Shown here: piece after piece, positions 12,064 to 18,797 of the stretch
How positions within the stretch are numbered: position 1 is the stretch's first letter
How the letters are laid out: the number at the start of each line of letters is the position of its first letter
DNA from: a virus
Strand: one strand, 5' to 3'
IMG/VR virus record: IMGVR_UViG_3300005563_000105
Coordinates: 1-22,606 of that record
Length of the DNA stretch: 22,606 bases
Notes under the pieces: generated by a model
What the model was told of the DNA's origin: nothing
The model's input: only the letters and a program-made list of their open reading frames with translations
Databases searched by the model: none
Made by a program: the position numbers and the translations under genes

Positions 12064-12497
12064 AGAAAAATATTTACGAAATCTTGGACGAATTCAAGGC
12101 TGCAAAAAACGAAACAGAGCGCAGGAAAGTTCTTGTTGACAATGCAACACCAGACCTGATTGCATTTCTGCAACTTGCATTTTCACCAAGCGTCAAGTTC
12201 ACGATCAAAGAAGCTGCATACAAGCCATCAAACGCTCCGGCTGGAATGGGGTACACAAACATGGGTAATGCGATCAAGAAGTCCTATCTGTTTATTGAGG
12301 GACACCCAAAACGTGCTGCTGCATTGACAGAGGAAAAGACAAAACTTTTGTTGACTCAGATTCTAGAATCACTAGAAGCAAGAGAAGCAGAGATGTATGT
12401 AGCAATGCTGAAGAAACAAGTTAAAGTACCGAATCTTACATTGAAACTTCTAGAGAAGACATTTCCGGGATTTCTGGAAACTCCAATCAAACTATGA
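12060..12497 (+). CDS. DUF6433-like phage protein (145 aa)
   Basis: The sequence has the layout of a phage family that I recall as DUF6433: an N-terminal helix NIYEILDEFKAAKNETERRK, then DLIAFLQLAFSPSVKFTI, then AAYKPSNAPAGMGYTNMG, a long helix LLLTQILESLEAREAEMYVA and a C-terminal LLEKTFPGFLE. It appears in many T4-like phages without a known role. The assignment is from memory of the motif order and is not certain. The gene overlaps both neighbours (ATGA at each end): the zinc-finger gene upstream and the GIY-YIG endonuclease downstream. Confidence 0.7.
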   Translation: MKKNIYEILDEFKAAKNETERRKVLVDNATPDLIAFLQLAFSPSVKFTIKEAAYKPSNAPAGMGYTNMGNAIKKSYLFIEGHPKRAAALTEEKTKLLLTQILESLEAREAEMYVAMLKKQVKVPNLTLKLLEKTFPGFLETPIKL

Positions 12498-13078
12498 AAT
12501 TGTATTTTCTAAAAAATACAATAAATGGTAAATGTTATGTTGGCTTTACTAAACGTCAGGACATTTCGGCGAGAATTAAAGAACATTTTTCTAGTGCAAA
12601 CTGTGGTTCAAATAATTGTCCAAAATTATATAAAGCTATCAGACATTATGGTGCTGATAAATTTGTATGGCAAGAATTATATGAAGGATATGATGCACAC
12701 ATAAAAGAAGAAGGTTTTATTTTACTCATGGGTCATTATAATGTTGCACCGGGAGGCGAAGGCAACGGAACAACAAAAGGGTATAAACACACGGAACAAG
12801 CTAGGAAAAATATGTCTATGGCTCATATCGGAATAACTCATTCGGAAGAATGCAGAAGTAAAATTAGCAAATCTAACATAGGAAAACATTCACAACCAAA
12901 AAGTAAAGAAGCAAGAGAAAGGATGAGTTTGGCAAAGAAGGGTATTGTTTGGCACCCAAATATTGTGAAAATAAGAACTAAATCTATTGTAGAAGCTTAT
13001 AAAAATAAACCATCAAAAGAAGTGAGTGATAGAAATAGGAGAGCGTGGGAAACTAGGAGAAAGAATAATGCAACTTAA
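12494..13078 (+). CDS. GIY-YIG homing endonuclease with NUMOD3 repeats
   Basis: The N-terminal nuclease domain (1-90) has the GIY-YIG pair in degenerate form: LYFLKNTINGKCYVGFT, where YFL and YVG stand for GIY and YIG. R27 in ISARIKEH and an acidic E72/E73 pair follow. The loop NVAPGGEGN is typical. Residues 94-152 contain three NUMOD3-type DNA-binding units with the G-x(2-3)-H/S-E-x2-R/K pattern (KGYKHTEQARKNMS, IGITHSEECRSKIS, HSQPKSKEARERMS). The gene is strongly AT-rich and uses AAA, AAT and ATA codons more than its neighbours, a sign of recent transfer. It fits exactly between the preceding gene (ATGA overlap) and the glycosyltransferase (11-nt overlap), so its arrival broke neither. Confidence 0.92.
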   Translation: MKLYFLKNTINGKCYVGFTKRQDISARIKEHFSSANCGSNNCPKLYKAIRHYGADKFVWQELYEGYDAHIKEEGFILLMGHYNVAPGGEGNGTTKGYKHTEQARKNMSMAHIGITHSEECRSKISKSNIGKHSQPKSKEARERMSLAKKGIVWHPNIVKIRTKSIVEAYKNKPSKEVSDRNRRAWETRRKNNAT

Positions 13079-13829
13079 TATAATAGATACCAAACCGCTG
13101 ATTCAATCGGTCGCTGTCATTACACCGACTATTGGTAAGGACACCCTGACTCGCTGCGTAGAATCTGTCCATAAGCAAACGTTTAAAAACATAAAACATC
13201 ATATCGTAATTGATGGAACTACTGGCGCAAACGATGTTATTAACAGTATAAATGTAGCTATTGGTGATGATTGGCGCGGCATCTATACGTCAACTTTAGC
13301 TGAAAATGTTGGTGCAAATGGTTGGTACGGTCACAGAATCTATGCTGCATTTTCATTTCTATTCAATGCGGATGCAGTTTGCTTTCTAGATGAAGACAAT
13401 TGGTTCGAACCTGATCATATTCAAGGATTGGTTGATACGATCAACGAGAATAATCTGGATTGGGCGTTTTCATTCAGAAAAATATATGACAAGGACGGAA
13501 CATATCTCTTTGACGATAACTGCGAATCGCTTGGAGTTCATCCTGTCTACATGAATGAAAATGCATTCCATGTAGATACGTCTTCATATATGGTTAGGAA
13601 GGATGTTGCAGTAAAGGTAGGTGCAGCATGGTACGGACAATGGGGTGCAGACAGACAATATTACTCTGTTTTGGTAAATCACTTCCCGGAAGCTGGTCCG
13701 TCTAAGAAATATTCGTTATGTTATAGGTTGGATGGAAATGAGGGCTCTGTATCGAAACAATTTTTCGAACAGGGTAATGCAGCGATGAAAGCTAGATATG
13801 GAGATAATTATCCGTGGATGCAAGACTAA
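13068..13829 (+). CDS. Family 2 (GT-A) glycosyltransferase
   Basis: It transfers a sugar from a nucleotide-sugar donor. The N-terminus SVAVITPTIGKDTLTRCVES (14-33) is the nucleotide-binding start of a GT-A fold. VHKQTFKNIKHHIVIDG is the usual second element, and AVCFLDEDNWFEPDH (103-117) holds the metal-binding DxD motif (D108, D110). An ADRQYYSVLV segment lies near the expected acceptor region. At 253 aa it is the catalytic domain only, without a membrane helix. The start at 13068 has AGGAGA seven bases upstream. It overlaps the sugar-nucleotide epimerase by 16 nt, so donor and transferase are co-expressed. Targets could be phage DNA bases, virion proteins or host surface; the sequence does not decide. 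Confidence 0.88.
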   Translation: MQLNIIDTKPLIQSVAVITPTIGKDTLTRCVESVHKQTFKNIKHHIVIDGTTGANDVINSINVAIGDDWRGIYTSTLAENVGANGWYGHRIYAAFSFLFNADAVCFLDEDNWFEPDHIQGLVDTINENNLDWAFSFRKIYDKDGTYLFDDNCESLGVHPVYMNENAFHVDTSSYMVRKDVAVKVGAAWYGQWGADRQYYSVLVNHFPEAGPSKKYSLCYRLDGNEGSVSKQFFEQGNAAMKARYGDNYPWMQD

Positions 13830-14812
13830 GTGGTAAAAGAGTTCTAGTAACAGGCGGTCTCGGTTATATTGGTAAGCATGTTGTAAAGGCTTTTCTTGAG
13901 GCCGGTGCTGGCTATGTCGAGATTTGGGATATCAAGAAAGGTTTCACCAAAGACGGAAGCAATTTAGGATGGGCCCATGTTCATGGTGTTCTTGGAAGAA
14001 CTGGATATTTGAATATCGATATCACAGAACATGTTAAATTGCTGGACTATTATGCAGAGCATGAGCATTTTGATATTGTCATCAATCTAGCTGCGCTTGC
14101 AGATGTTCCATCATGTGAGGCTAATCCGGACCGTGCAATGAAAGTTAATGTTGATGGAATGAAGAAAGTAATGAGCCTTGCGAATGTTTGGGGAGCATTG
14201 TTTATCCAAGCTGATTCTGCAATGTCCCCATTTGCAAATTCATCCATGTATGCAAAATCAAAATGGATTGCAAAGGAACTAGTTAGTGCAAACAGAACTG
14301 AGGGATTTTCTTCTATTTGTTTGACAATGTACAACGTTGCTGGAGCCCATCCGAATAGAGAAATTGGTGAGGATCATGATCCAGAAACCCATTTAATTCC
14401 GAATGCTATCAATGCAGTCCTAACAAACAAAGTCTTCAAGTTGGACAGCAATGCTGACGTTATCAAACGCGACTTCATTCATGTCTGCGATGTAGCAAGC
14501 GCATTTGTTCGTGCAGCCCTGCGCTATGCGGATGGATGTTTGGCACTGAAAGACTATGAGGTGGGCTTTGGTAGAGCATTGTCCATCAAGAATGTTCTAG
14601 CAATGGTCATTGAACACAATTGGACTAGTAACGAATTGAAATGGGAACTAGTAGAAACCGGACGGTGGGAACCATACAAAAACGGTGTTATATCCTTTGC
14701 CGCTAATCGAGACAATCGTTTGCCAGATTGGGAGCCCAAATACACTGTCTCCGACATGATTTACCACCAATTCAAGTTCGCAGAGGAACGTTTGCCAGTT
14801 ACCACTGACTAA
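13814..14812 (+). CDS. NAD-dependent sugar-nucleotide epimerase/dehydratase (GalE-like SDR)
   Basis: This is an extended short-chain dehydrogenase that would convert one nucleotide sugar into another. TGGLGYIG (13-20) is the NAD-binding glycine motif, NLAALADVPSCEANP (91-105) follows the usual NxAA pattern, and the catalytic Y146-x3-K150 stands in SSMYAKSK with an upstream serine in ADSAM. NVAGAHP and KRDFIHVCDVA are typical substrate-side motifs. The length (332 aa) matches GalE. The GTG start at 13814 has GGAGAT about eight bases upstream and overlaps the glycosyltransferase. The pairing suggests that it supplies that enzyme's donor. The exact sugar is unknown. A hairpin with a late-promoter-like motif begins right at its stop. 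Confidence 0.9.
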   Translation: MDARLSGKRVLVTGGLGYIGKHVVKAFLEAGAGYVEIWDIKKGFTKDGSNLGWAHVHGVLGRTGYLNIDITEHVKLLDYYAEHEHFDIVINLAALADVPSCEANPDRAMKVNVDGMKKVMSLANVWGALFIQADSAMSPFANSSMYAKSKWIAKELVSANRTEGFSSICLTMYNVAGAHPNREIGEDHDPETHLIPNAINAVLTNKVFKLDSNADVIKRDFIHVCDVASAFVRAALRYADGCLALKDYEVGFGRALSIKNVLAMVIEHNWTSNELKWELVETGRWEPYKNGVISFAANRDNRLPDWEPKYTVSDMIYHQFKFAEERLPVTTD

Positions 14813-14841
14813 ATACTTCGTCACCACCAGACGAGGTATTT
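14811..14841 (+). promoter_or_regulatory. Hairpin hiding the ribosome-binding site of the SprT-like gene
   Basis: AAATACTTCGTC (14811-14822) pairs with GACGAGGTATTT (14830-14841) over 12 bp, with one G-U pair, around the loop ACCACCA. The right arm contains GAGG (14833-14836), the likely ribosome-binding site eight bases before the ATG at 14845. Read-through transcripts would therefore be poorly translated. The left arm carries TAAATAC (14810-14816), similar to the T4 late box; transcripts starting just after it would lack the left arm and expose the site. T4 uses this device for gene e and soc. Confidence 0.65.
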
Positions 14842-14844
14842 CAA

Positions 14845-15264
14845 ATGCCAAATTCTTCAATTACTAGAAAACCAAGCAGAGCAAAGCTAAAGAAGCTGAT
14901 TACATCCCAAAAATCAATAACCGGAAGCTTTAGCCCTACGATGAGTGATGTGGTTTATTGGTATGATTACCTGAACGTTCTTTTATTCAAGAACGAACTT
15001 CCAGAACTGAACCAAATCGAAATCAGAGACTTCAGGGATTTCTGGGCTGAGGCTTATTGCGAACAGGACGGCGAAAAAGTAAAAAATAGTCTCAGGATCG
15101 AAAAGGATTTCAATACGTTCAAACAATTCCTAGAAGTCCTAGCACACGAAATGGTGCATATTTGGGAATTCAAGAATTTCGGACGTATGGGACATGCGAA
15201 AAGATTCAAGTCTTGGGAAGCGAAATTCAAACCGGTAGGGCTTGACTTATTCGTGACATTGTAG
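14845..15264 (+). CDS. SprT-like zinc metalloprotein
   Basis: A SprT-domain protein with the HExxH motif HEMVH at 101-105 in FLEVLAHEMVHIWEF, and a third ligand H117 in GRMGHAKRFKSW, the usual GHxxxF form. The N-terminal YDYLNVLLFKNELPEL (41-56) is the typical SprT lead-in (FxxELP). The family includes SPRTN, which digests proteins crosslinked to DNA; phage members are unstudied as far as I know. The first 30 residues are basic and may bind DNA. The C-terminal zinc ribbon found in some SprT proteins is absent. Translation is probably controlled by the hairpin at 14811-14841. A promoter for downstream genes overlaps its 3' end. Confidence 0.82.
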   Translation: MPNSSITRKPSRAKLKKLITSQKSITGSFSPTMSDVVYWYDYLNVLLFKNELPELNQIEIRDFRDFWAEAYCEQDGEKVKNSLRIEKDFNTFKQFLEVLAHEMVHIWEFKNFGRMGHAKRFKSWEAKFKPVGLDLFVTL

Positions 15265-15270
15265 TATAAT
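15242..15270 (+). promoter_or_regulatory. Sigma70-type promoter, TTGACT-17-TATAAT
   Basis: TTGACT (15242-15247) and TATAAT (15265-15270) are 17 bases apart. The -35 box lies inside the end of the SprT-like gene. The predicted start near 15277 gives a leader of about 36 bases to the ATG at 15313. No inverted repeat encloses this promoter. Confidence 0.85.
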
Positions 15271-15312
15271 TATAGATAGTAGAAAACTTGTACCAGATGG
15301 AGAGATAGTATC

Positions 15313-15498
15313 ATGCAATACGGTAAATTCGTTGTAAAAACGAAACCAAGTAAGTATCACAAAAAAGAATTTGAAAAAGATGTAGAAGCAAAGAAGGAAC
15401 ATGATAGATTGAAACATAAAGACAAGGCTCTTTATCGCGCAAAGCGTGAGGAAGAACAAGAAGATTTTGGTGGTTTTCACATTGACGATGGATACTAA
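15313..15498 (+). CDS. Small charged hypothetical protein (61 aa)
   Basis: An unusually charged peptide: residues 8-50 are mostly K, E, D and R (KTKPSKYHKKEFEKDVEAKK, then RLKHKDKALYRAKREEEQE). It is likely to be one long helix or disordered, ending in FGGFHIDDGY. Nothing identifies a function; charge-rich phage proteins of this size often bind host enzymes. GGAGAG about nine bases upstream supports the start, and the promoter at 15242-15270 drives it. Confidence 0.65.
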   Translation: MQYGKFVVKTKPSKYHKKEFEKDVEAKKEHDRLKHKDKALYRAKREEEQEDFGGFHIDDGY

Positions 15499-15631
15499 GA
15501 ATATGAAAGATGAATCGACAAAACCAACACCGCCGTCATTTCGTTTAGTGTGTGATGTTTGTGGAGACTTGGAAAACGGTAAACACAAAAGCTTGATTTG
15601 TCGTTTTTTCGTCTGGTTTAGAAACAAATAG
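15488..15631 (+). CDS. Small CxxC protein (47 aa), start uncertain
   Basis: The peptide carries a CDVCGDLENGKHKSLIC segment resembling half of a zinc ribbon (C-x2-C and a third cysteine) and ends with an aromatic basic stretch RFFVWFRNK. The start at 15488, overlapping the previous gene by 11 nt, is a choice among 15446 (GTG), 15488 and 15503, none with a strong ribosome site. The cysteine motif argues that the frame is coding. Function is unknown. Confidence 0.5.
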   Translation: MDTKNMKDESTKPTPPSFRLVCDVCGDLENGKHKSLICRFFVWFRNK

Positions 15632-15643
15632 GAGCGTTAGTGA

Positions 15644-15844
15644 ATGAAACATTTGATCATGATTTTGTTTGTGGTTCTATGTGGCTGTGGAAAACCACAA
15701 ACGGCAGAAGAAAGAGCATTGCAAGAAAGTCGAGATGCATTCTACTGGTGTTTGAATAGAATGGGTGATAAGACTGGTGTAGAGAAAGTTTGTGGGAAAC
15801 TACCGGGTGGAGATTTCTCACAAACAGAGCAGCCGAAGCAATAA
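15644..15844 (+). CDS. Small predicted lipoprotein (66 aa)
   Basis: A short signal sequence MKHLIMILFVVLCGCGKP ends in a lipobox-like LCGC. The cysteine at residue 15 would be lipidated and the mature part (about 52 aa) would face the periplasm. The mature part contains a cysteine pair (FYWCLNRMG and VEKVCGKLPGG) and a polar, glutamine-rich end. AGGAGC upstream supports the start. Small phage lipoproteins can act as o-spanins or in superinfection exclusion; neither is shown here because no partner inner-membrane spanin is adjacent. Confidence 0.7.
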   Translation: MKHLIMILFVVLCGCGKPQTAEERALQESRDAFYWCLNRMGDKTGVEKVCGKLPGGDFSQTEQPKQ

Positions 15845-15871
15845 CATTTGCCAGAAATGCAAGACCCGTAG

Positions 15872-15880
15872 TGCTATAAT
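15872..15880 (+). promoter_or_regulatory. Extended -10 promoter TGcTATAAT for the NAD+ salvage genes
   Basis: A perfect TATAAT (15875-15880) is preceded by TGc, the extended -10 element that can replace a -35 box. No good -35 hexamer lies 16-18 bases upstream; TTGCCA at 15848-15853 is 21 bases away. The start near 15887 gives a leader of about 59 bases to the ATG at 15946. Confidence 0.6.
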
Positions 15881-15895
15881 GTAGTATAGATACAA

Positions 15896-15918
15896 ATGCG
15901 AAGGATAGACCTCCGCAT
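15896..15918 (+). promoter_or_regulatory. Leader hairpin upstream of the NMN adenylyltransferase gene
   Basis: ATGCGAAGG (15896-15904) pairs with CCTCCGCAT (15910-15918) over nine positions with a single A-C mismatch, around the loop ATAGA. It lies about ten bases into the predicted transcript and about 27 bases before the start codon, so it may stabilise the message or act in control. It does not cover the ribosome site AGGAG near 15935. No known riboswitch class is recognised. Confidence 0.45.
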
Positions 15919-15945
15919 ATCAAATAGAATGTATAGGAGTTATAC

Positions 15946-16983
15946 ATGAAAAAATTCGATACTATCGTCTACATCGGACGATTCCAACCGTTTCACAACG
16001 GACACAAAAATACAATCCTTCATGCAGCTACGCTCGCAAAACAAGTGATTGTTATCATTGGCTCTGCAAACGAGCCGCGCACATTCAAGAATCCCTTCAC
16101 TGTCGATGAACGAGAACTGATGATTAGTAAATCGTGCCTTGACAGTAACAACCTTCTTCCCGACGGCGCAATTCTAACGATTAAATCAATCGAAAATTCT
16201 CAATACAACGATGAAGCATGGGCTGTTTCTGTCCAGACAATCGTTGATCAAAATTCCGTCGGTGATGACATTGCAATCATCGGCCACAACAAAGACGAGT
16301 CATCCTATTATTTGCAGATGTTTCCGCAATGGCCGTTCATTAATGAACAGCTTGTCGAGCCGCTTGATGCAACTCAAATTAGAAACATCTATTTTTCTAA
16401 CGCAAATAACCCAAACTGGTTCAAAGGGGTTCTTCCAGAACCCGTTCTAAAATATTTGGGTCTTTTTGCTATCGGTGATGCATACGAACAAATTTGCAAG
16501 GAACGTAAATTCATCGAAGACTATAAGAAACAATACGAGAATCTTCCGTATCCTCCGATCTTCACGACCGTTGATGCTGTCGTGATTCAAGCGGGACACG
16601 TTCTGATGGTCAAACGCCGTGCAGAACCCGGAAAGGGATTGCTAGCTTTCCCAGGCGGATTTGTCGATGCGAGAAAGGACAAATCGCTGGAAGATGCAAT
16701 GATTCGTGAACTGAAGGAAGAAACAAAGATTGATGTACCGGAAAAGGTCATTCGTGGCAGCATCGAAAAGATGAAAGTCTTTGATGCAATCGAACGATCT
16801 GCAAGAGGTAGAACAATCACCCATGCATATTACATCTACTTCAACAATGGTGAATATGCACTGCCTAAAGTGAAGGGTGGAGATGATGCAGAGAAAGCAT
16901 TTTGGATTCCGATTTCGCAAGTGAAACGATCTGAAACTTTTGAAGATCATTTCGATATTTTGATGCACTTCCTTGGACGATAG
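15946..16983 (+). CDS. nadM: Bifunctional NMN adenylyltransferase / Nudix hydrolase
   Basis: The N-terminal domain (1-180) joins NMN and ATP to give NAD+. It has GRFQPFHNGH (11-20), the nucleotidyltransferase GxxxPxHxGH motif, and LDATQIRN (140-147), the counterpart of the ISSTxxR motif. The C-terminal domain is a Nudix hydrolase with the box GGFVDARKDKSLEDAMIREL-KEET (about 237-260), including the REL-x-EE core. In bacterial NadM-Nudix proteins the second domain hydrolyses ADP-ribose or similar products. The length (345 aa) is that of the bacterial fusion. The nicotinamide phosphoribosyltransferase gene follows 38 nt later, completing a two-step salvage route. Its own promoter and leader hairpin lie upstream. 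Confidence 0.93.
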   Translation: MKKFDTIVYIGRFQPFHNGHKNTILHAATLAKQVIVIIGSANEPRTFKNPFTVDERELMISKSCLDSNNLLPDGAILTIKSIENSQYNDEAWAVSVQTIVDQNSVGDDIAIIGHNKDESSYYLQMFPQWPFINEQLVEPLDATQIRNIYFSNANNPNWFKGVLPEPVLKYLGLFAIGDAYEQICKERKFIEDYKKQYENLPYPPIFTTVDAVVIQAGHVLMVKRRAEPGKGLLAFPGGFVDARKDKSLEDAMIRELKEETKIDVPEKVIRGSIEKMKVFDAIERSARGRTITHAYYIYFNNGEYALPKVKGGDDAEKAFWIPISQVKRSETFEDHFDILMHFLGR

Positions 16984-17021
16984 ACGTTCAAGTTTATACA
17001 CACATTAGAAAGGAAATTTCT

Positions 17022-18350
17022 ATGAACACGTTTAATCACAATTTGATTCTTAAGACAGACTCCTACAAACTCAGTATGCCGGTGCAATATCCAGAAGGCA
17101 CCGAAGTAGTTCACTCATACATCGAAAGTCGTGGTGGAAAATACGACAAACTGATTTTCGCTGGATTGCAACCACTTCTGCGCGAATATCTGTCTCTGCA
17201 AGTTACCAAAGAAATGATCGATGAGGCTGAGGTTATTGTAAAGGCTCACGGAGAACCGTTCTATCGTGAGAATTGGGAATACATCGTGAAGACTCACAAC
17301 GGATATCTGCCACTCAGGATTCGTGCAGTTGCGGAAGGAACTGTTGTCAAACCTCACCAAGTTCTTCTGACAATCGAAAACACCGATCCGAAATGTTTCT
17401 GGCTGACTACGCACGTCGAAACGATGTTGCTCCGTGCGATCTGGTACATGACGACCGTTGCAACGAATTCGTGGACTTCGAAACAATTGATCCGCGAATA
17501 CCTGGAAGAAACTGGTGATCCGTCTGGACTCAGTTTTAAACTGCATGACTTTGGAGCCCGTGGTGTTTCTAGCGGTGAATCCGCAATGCTGGCTGGTGCA
17601 GCCCACCTGATCAATTTCATGGGAACGGACACAATCGAGGGAGTCTTGGGAGCGATGAAATACTACGATGCTCCTGTCTCTGGATTCTCGATTCCTGCAA
17701 TGGAACATAGTACAGTTACCTCTTGGGGTAAGGATCATGAAGCTGATGCATTCAGGAACATGCTGAAGCATTATGCAAAACCCGGAACTCTTGTCGCATG
17801 TGTTTCGGATAGCTATGACATTATGAATGCGGCTAAGAACATTTGGGGAAAGGAACTTAGAGATGAAGTCATTAAGAGTGGTGCTATCATTGTTGTGCGC
17901 CCTGACTCCGGTGACCCTGCTGTTGTTGTTACCGACGTTGTTCGCGCTCTGGACGAGGCATTCGGGTCTGTGATCAATGCAAAAGGCTACAAAGTCCTGA
18001 ATAATGTTCGTGTCATTCAAGGCGATGGAATCACGACAGAGACCATTCGTGCGATTTTGTTTAGCCTGAAGTGTGCTGGATACTCAGCAGACAACGTTGC
18101 ATTCGGACAAGGCGGAGCCTTGTTGCAACAAGTGAATAGAGACACTTGCATGTTTGCAATGAAGTGTTCTGCAATCAAGATCAACGGTGAATGGAAGGAT
18201 GTTTTCAAACAACCCGTTGGCGATGAATCAAAGTGGTCGAAACGTGGTCGCTTTGAACACGATGAACATCTCGAAACGAAGTTCATCAATGGTAAGTTGT
18301 ATAACGAAAGCAAATTTGAGGAAGTGAGGGCTAGAAGCAATGTTCAATAA
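17022..18350 (+). CDS. nadV: Nicotinamide phosphoribosyltransferase
   Basis: It makes NMN from nicotinamide and PRPP, the first step of NAD+ salvage. The family motifs are clear: NLILKTDSYKLSMPVQYP at the N-terminus, KLHDFGARGVSSGESAML (173-190), SIPAMEHSTVTSWGKDHEAD (223-242) with H229 matching the phosphorylated histidine of human NAMPT, VSDSYDIMNA (261-270), VVRPDSGDP (291-299) with the R293/D295 pair that binds substrate, and QGDGIT. The length (442 aa) is normal. AAAGGA precedes the start. With the NadM-Nudix gene it forms a complete nicotinamide-to-NAD+ route. In other phages this pair is known to rebuild NAD+ destroyed by bacterial immune NADases. The next small gene overlaps its end by 11 nt. 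Confidence 0.96.
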   Translation: MNTFNHNLILKTDSYKLSMPVQYPEGTEVVHSYIESRGGKYDKLIFAGLQPLLREYLSLQVTKEMIDEAEVIVKAHGEPFYRENWEYIVKTHNGYLPLRIRAVAEGTVVKPHQVLLTIENTDPKCFWLTTHVETMLLRAIWYMTTVATNSWTSKQLIREYLEETGDPSGLSFKLHDFGARGVSSGESAMLAGAAHLINFMGTDTIEGVLGAMKYYDAPVSGFSIPAMEHSTVTSWGKDHEADAFRNMLKHYAKPGTLVACVSDSYDIMNAAKNIWGKELRDEVIKSGAIIVVRPDSGDPAVVVTDVVRALDEAFGSVINAKGYKVLNNVRVIQGDGITTETIRAILFSLKCAGYSADNVAFGQGGALLQQVNRDTCMFAMKCSAIKINGEWKDVFKQPVGDESKWSKRGRFEHDEHLETKFINGKLYNESKFEEVRARSNVQ

Positions 18351-18513
18351 ATTAATCTTTGCAGCAACCATGTTCAATTTAGGTGCGATTGCATGGCGCT
18401 ATAATGTTCCGGGACCGATGGAATATTTTGGTGTACTTTTCGCACTCGTTGGAATGTTTCTAGTTAGCTTAGCCGCTGTTAATTTTCTAATTGAAGAAGC
18501 AAACGATCTATAG
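18340..18513 (+). CDS. Small two-pass membrane protein (57 aa)
   Basis: Two hydrophobic segments are present, about residues 5-18 (LIFAATMFNLGAIA) and 29-50 (YFGVLFALVGMFLVSLAAVN), separated by WRYNVPGPME. The gene overlaps the end of the nicotinamide phosphoribosyltransferase by 11 nt, with a GAGGG ribosome site inside that gene. The overlap implies co-translation, but a link to NAD+ transport would be speculation; no transporter motif is present. Confidence 0.66.
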   Translation: MFNKLIFAATMFNLGAIAWRYNVPGPMEYFGVLFALVGMFLVSLAAVNFLIEEANDL

Positions 18514-18532
18514 AGAAAATGAGGAAACAAAA

Positions 18533-18715
18533 ATGTCGCGTGAACGTGCAAGTGAATTAGATTATTTAAAATGGTTTCGTATCTATGCTGATTTCGGACC
18601 CGCTTCTAGCGATATAATAGATGCAATGAATGAGGAATTCATGAGAGTGACTGGTAAGAACATTCCCGAAGGATGGAATTACTATTCTGATGGAGTAACC
18701 CTTACGGATCAATAA
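18533..18715 (+). CDS. Small hypothetical protein (60 aa)
   Basis: This is a soluble helical protein starting MSRERASELDYLKWFRIYAD, with an acidic surface and the segment VTGKNIPEGWNYYSDGVTL at the end. The pattern (DYLKWFRIYADFGPASSDII, MNEEFMRVTGKNIPEGWN) occurs in small phage proteins of unknown role. The ATG at 18533, with GAGGAA seven bases upstream, is preferred to an upstream in-frame codon at 18491 lying inside the preceding gene. The promoter and inverted repeat at 18725 follow its stop. Confidence 0.7.
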   Translation: MSRERASELDYLKWFRIYADFGPASSDIIDAMNEEFMRVTGKNIPEGWNYYSDGVTLTDQ

Positions 18716-18724
18716 CTTAGGAAT

Positions 18725-18758
18725 GGAACCGGTGGGGTTGACAAACTCTGCCGGTTCC
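18725..18758 (+). repeat. 15-bp inverted repeat enclosing a -35 box
   Basis: GGAACCGGTGGGGTT (18725-18739) pairs with AACTCTGCCGGTTCC (18744-18758) at all 15 positions if three G-U pairs are allowed, with the loop GACA. The outer eight pairs are perfect. The TTGACA -35 box lies at the tip. RNA from the upstream operon would fold into a very stable hairpin, probably stopping or shielding the message. The first bases of the new transcript lie beyond it. Confidence 0.75.
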
Positions 18759-18766
18759 CGTATAAT
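18738..18766 (+). promoter_or_regulatory. Consensus sigma70 promoter, TTGACA-17-TATAAT
   Basis: Both hexamers match the consensus exactly (18738-18743 and 18761-18766) with 17-base spacing, so this should be one of the strongest promoters in the window. The start near 18773 gives a leader of about 25 bases to the ATG at 18798. The -35 box and spacer sit inside the inverted repeat at 18725-18758. Confidence 0.9.
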
Positions 18767-18797
18767 GGAGTTTCTTGTGAATAGGAATTCATCCAAA

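Noticed and set aside
17115-18020. 301-codon open frame on the minus strand
   Set aside because: It is fully antisense to the nicotinamide phosphoribosyltransferase gene, whose motifs are unmistakable, and its translation has no recognisable domain.
18723-18797. Upstream ATG starts for the gene at 18798
   Set aside because: They lie before or inside the -10 box of the consensus promoter and so before the predicted transcript start.
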